Source: an uncultured Lachnospiraceae bacterium (lineage in GTDB: Bacteria > Bacillota > Clostridia > Lachnospirales > Lachnospiraceae). Taken from it: a stretch of 25,159 bases of DNA. Shown here in pieces: positions 22,820-25,159 of the stretch. The DNA lies in assembly GCA_947594335.1 (NCBI GenBank), contig CANQEC010000006.1, positions 1 through 25,159 on the forward strand. Reading direction: 5' to 3'. The translations under genes were made by a program, and so were the position numbers. Below the pieces are notes generated by a model. It searched no databases. It worked only from the letters and a program-made list of their open reading frames with translations, and had not been told where the DNA came from. Position 1 is the stretch's first letter; each line of letters begins with the position of its first letter.

Positions 22820-23184
22820 GATTACAATTCTCCTTTTCCTGATTCTCCTTTTTCCAGATTTACATTTACAGTTCTTTACAGTTTTTCTTCTTTTCCTTTT
22901 TCTGCATATCGTAACCGCGAAGGACTCGCATCTGCAGAAGATATCTGAGATTCTCCTTTTCCTTTTAAATTAAAAGAGCATGCGCCTCCGCCTCACGCCC
23001 GTGCAAAAAGTACAGCAAGTATCAGAGAGGCACAGGCAGTTTTCACAACCCTGCCTCCTCGTTTCATGGAATCCGGACAAAACATTGATTCTCCCATGCG
23101 GAAAGTATGCGGGAACATCGTAAATCAGGAAACATATTGGACATTCTGCACAGAATTATGCGCCGGACTTCCACGATTTGATTC
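22820..23184 (-). other. Long 5' leader of the dehydrogenase-larA-dehydratase operon
   Basis: About 360 bases separate the promoter (23185-23213) from the ATG at 22819. It holds the small ORF at 22993-23046, an AT-only palindrome CTTTTAA-A-TTAAAAG (about 22962-22976) and several purine-rich AAAGGAGAAT repeats close to the start codon. I do not recognise a known riboswitch. Confidence 0.5.
22993..23046 (-). CDS. Candidate 17-residue leader peptide
   Basis: GTG at 23046, seven bases after AGGAGG, opens a 17-codon frame (MKTACASLILAVLFARA) ending TGA. An in-frame ATG at 23067 would add seven residues but has no ribosome site. The product looks like a short signal peptide or membrane helix. It may be a regulatory leader, a small membrane peptide, or the decayed start of a lost secreted protein. 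Confidence 0.35.
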   Translation of the reverse strand: MKTACASLILAVLFARA

Positions 23185-23213
23185 ATTATAACATCATACG
23201 TCGTATTTCACAA
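23185..23213 (-). promoter_or_regulatory. Promoter of the dehydrogenase operon with internal palindrome
   Basis: Minus strand: -35 TTGTGA (23208-23213), 17-base spacer, perfect -10 TATAAT (23185-23190). The spacer contains the perfect 11-base palindrome ATACG-T-CGTAT (23196-23206), a likely repressor site, perhaps of a GntR-family protein. Confidence 0.75.
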
Positions 23214-23385
23214 TATACTTAATTTACAAAATTAAACCTTACAATTTGTGGATATTTTTTTCAACCCTGACAGCCGCCCTGCAAAGACTATTTTCCTCAT
23301 TCGCTGGCTATTGGTAAATAAGTACAAAAACAGGTTCTGAAAAATGTGCATTAAGATGAATTTTTTCGTATTTTCAGGAAAATAT

Positions 23386-23415
23386 TTGACATCAAAACAT
23401 ATGACGTGTTATGAT
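23386..23415 (+). promoter_or_regulatory. Promoter of the gntP-type permease
   Basis: Consensus -35 TTGACA (23386-23391), 18-base spacer, -10 TATGAT (23410-23415), giving a leader of about 160 bases before the ATG at 23584. The spacer holds the imperfect palindrome CATATGACGTGTTATG. Confidence 0.78.
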
Positions 23416-23446
23416 GCAACGGTAGGAAACATACGCAGACCGTTGC
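23416..23446 (+). promoter_or_regulatory. Inverted repeat at the gntP transcription start
   Basis: GCAACGGT (23416-23423) and ACCGTTGC (23439-23446) are perfect 8-base arms around 15 bases, starting directly after the -10. It could be an operator or a 5' hairpin stabilising the transcript. Confidence 0.45.
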
Positions 23447-23583
23447 GGGAACGACGGAATCTTCTTCAAAAGACCGGATGCCTCTGGAAACTGTCTTCCA
23501 TATCTTTATATGGACAGACATTCTCTTCAGAAAGCAGACGGCAGGAAAACAATCAGGAGAAAAGGAAAAGGAGGAAATCACTT

Positions 23584-24978
23584 ATGTTAATGATTGTGTT
23601 TCTTATCTCAATCGTAGTGCTGCTTCTTTGCATTATCAAGATCAAACTGAATGCATTCGTATCACTGCTTGCATGCGCTTATGGAACAGGAATCCTGGCG
23701 CTGCTCACCTACATGGGCGGAACGGCCCCTGAAGGCTTTGCCACCTTAAGCGACGTTTCAACCTGCATCACGAACAACTTCGGCTCCACGCTGGGTTCCA
23801 TCGGTATTGTTACCGGCCTCGGCGTAATGCTCGGTATGTTCATGTATGAATCAGGCGGTATTGATAATATCGTAGACCAGGTTCTGAATCTGGTAGGCCC
23901 GAAGCGTTCCCAGTACGCCGTATGCGTGGCCGGCTTCATCACAGGTATCCCGGTATTCGGCGATGTCGTTTATATCATGTTTGCCCCGATGCTTCGTGTA
24001 CTTTCCCGTAAAACCGGATATTCCATGGCTGCTTACGGCGGAGCAATCGCTGTGGCTACCACCTGTACTTTCGCGCTCGTACTTCCGACCGCGCCGCCTC
24101 TTGCTGTAGCTGCGGCAATGGAAGTCAACGTTGGTATTTTCTTCTTCTATGCTCTGATCTCCGCATTTGTAGGTATGTTTGTCGGCGGTATCGTTTACGG
24201 CGGCATCATCAACAAACAGGATCAGAAAGCCGGCAAGACATGGGATTTCTCCGATCTGGACGCAGAGCTTGCATCCAATGAGGCAAATACCGCAGTCCAT
24301 GAGAAAATGAGCGCCGGGAAGGCTATGTCAATCCTTCTGGTTCCGATCGTGCTCATCCTTCTCGGATCTTTCTCCGCATTCTTCCTTCCGCCCGAAAGCC
24401 CTGTTCTGAAAGTTCTGGCTTTCCTTGGCGACAAGAACGTAGCTATGACAATCGGCGTTCTGTACGCAGCATTTATCTCCCGCAAATACCTTCCGCGTTC
24501 CATCACGGACATTATGTCCAGCGGCGCTGACAAGGTTGGCCTGATCCTTCTGATCACAGGTGCCGGCGGAGCATACGGCGGCGTCCTGAAAGCCTGCGGT
24601 ATCGCAAACCTGATCACCGGAACACTCCAGGGATTCCATATGCCGATCCTGATCATGTGCTTTGTTATCGCACAGGTTCTTCGTATCGCTACAGGTTCCA
24701 CTACCGTTGCTCTTACAACGACGGCAGCCATCGTTTCCGTATCAGCAGCTACATCCGGAATTTCCCCGATTCTGTGTGCAATCGCAGTCTGCGCAGGCGG
24801 CATCGGCCTGTCACTGCCGAATGACTCCGGTTTCTGGGCAATCTCCAAATTCTTCCACCTCAATGAGGTTGATACGATCCGCGGCTGGACCCTCGGCGGT
24901 TTTGTTGCCGGTGTTTCCATCCTGATCTTTGTATGTATCCTCAGCCTGGCGCAGGGCGTTCTGCCGGGTCTTGTATAA
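23584..24978 (+). CDS. GntP-family gluconate/sugar-acid:H+ symporter
   Basis: 464 residues with about 12-14 membrane segments, the length and composition of the GntP family (gluconate, idonate, hydroxyacid permeases). Family-like stretches are GFITGIPVFGDVVYIM (a GntP hallmark), VLPTAPPLAVAAAMEVNVG, ATGSTTVALTTTAAIVS and LPNDSGFWAISKF. It imports an aldonate or short hydroxyacid with protons. Start chosen at ATG 23584, nine bases after AGGAGG; the frame is open upstream across the leader and promoter but that part has no membrane character. It is divergent from the dehydrogenase-larA-dehydratase operon and probably supplies its substrate. Confidence 0.92.
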   Translation: MLMIVFLISIVVLLLCIIKIKLNAFVSLLACAYGTGILALLTYMGGTAPEGFATLSDVSTCITNNFGSTLGSIGIVTGLGVMLGMFMYESGGIDNIVDQVLNLVGPKRSQYAVCVAGFITGIPVFGDVVYIMFAPMLRVLSRKTGYSMAAYGGAIAVATTCTFALVLPTAPPLAVAAAMEVNVGIFFFYALISAFVGMFVGGIVYGGIINKQDQKAGKTWDFSDLDAELASNEANTAVHEKMSAGKAMSILLVPIVLILLGSFSAFFLPPESPVLKVLAFLGDKNVAMTIGVLYAAFISRKYLPRSITDIMSSGADKVGLILLITGAGGAYGGVLKACGIANLITGTLQGFHMPILIMCFVIAQVLRIATGSTTVALTTTAAIVSVSAATSGISPILCAIAVCAGGIGLSLPNDSGFWAISKFFHLNEVDTIRGWTLGGFVAGVSILIFVCILSLAQGVLPGLV

Positions 24979-25026
24979 ACTATAAACAGACTGCCATAGT
25001 GCTTTCTATACTGAATATTCATCTAA

Positions 25027-25056
25027 GATGCCGGTCTGCACTGCAGGACCGGCATC
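25027..25056 (+). terminator. Terminator hairpin after the gntP-type gene
   Basis: A perfect 10-bp stem (GATGCCGGTC at 25027-25036, GACCGGCATC at 25047-25056) around a 10-base loop, about 50 bases past the stop. The T run is weak (ATTAGTATCTGTTAATT). Confidence 0.65.
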
Positions 25057-25076
25057 ATTAGTATCTGTTAATTTAC

Positions 25077-25105
25077 TTGCGTGAAAAATACTTTTATGGT
25101 AAAGT
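25077..25105 (+). promoter_or_regulatory. Possible promoter of a gene beyond the right edge
   Basis: TTGCGT (25077-25082), 17-base spacer, TAAAGT (25100-25105). Downstream, GTTGTACGAC (25122-25131) is a near-palindrome. An alternative reading is coding: one frame is open from 25062 to the edge (ending HGMIEKLWG), without a ribosome site. The window is too short to decide. Confidence 0.35.
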
Positions 25106-25159
25106 AATAAAAGATAATCCAGTTGTACGACATGGGATGATTGAAAAGCTCTGGGGCAT

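Noticed and set aside
23344..23583. 80-residue N-terminal extension of the GntP permease
   Set aside because: It spans the promoter and 5' leader and is not membrane-like; the start at 23584 follows AGGAGG.
22820..23583. tRNA, riboswitch or IS remnant in the largest gene-poor gap
   Set aside because: I found no cloverleaf, known aptamer core or terminal inverted repeats with a transposase; only promoters, palindromes and one small ORF are supported.

Overview
The window reads like a chromosomal segment of a Gram-positive anaerobe of the Lachnospiraceae/Clostridia type. Grounds: strong AGGAGG-type ribosome sites, Firmicute-style -35/-10 promoters, secreted proteins with cell-wall-binding-like repeats, a Dlt-like esterification cassette, and the Firmicute SDR version of fructuronate reductase. 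Base composition looks moderate (roughly half GC, not computed). I see no rRNA, tRNA, insertion sequence, phage gene or CRISPR array.

Left part (1-9300, all minus strand): the start of a secreted FMN/FAD flavoprotein cut by the window edge (1-719). Next comes a four-gene Dlt-like cassette transcribed in the order MBOAT acyltransferase, SGNH/DltD-like protein, adenylating ligase, carrier protein (5307 to 841). Upstream of it lie four secreted proteins: an acidic protein ending in 14-residue Cys-containing repeats, two transglutaminase-like proteins with wall-binding repeats, and a repeat-only relative between them. This part looks devoted to the cell envelope.

Middle (9427-14449): a LysR regulator; a TRAP transporter operon dctP-dctQ-dctM on the minus strand, whose binding protein has a long acidic tail and no lipobox; and a divergent AraC regulator with a cupin domain that probably controls it.

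Right part (14558-24978): a hexuronate operon uxuA-uxaC-uxuB(SDR) on the minus strand. Upstream of it is a second minus-strand operon: RspB/YjmD-like zinc dehydrogenase, LarA-like nickel-pincer racemase/epimerase, and an IlvD/Edd (YjhG-like) dehydratase. A GntP-family sugar-acid permease is read divergently from it. Together they suggest uptake of hexuronates (TRAP) and aldonates (GntP) and conversion to D-mannonate and 2-keto-3-deoxygluconate. KDG kinase, KDPG aldolase and the LarB/C/E cofactor genes are not in the window.

Most interesting items: a LarA homologue with all nickel-pincer residues among aldonate genes, which may be a C2 epimerase feeding UxuA; a Dlt-like cassette whose MBOAT is AlgI-like; a repeat protein with five CLEGG units; tandem-repeat spacers inside two operons; and a long dehydrogenase-operon leader carrying a small ORF.
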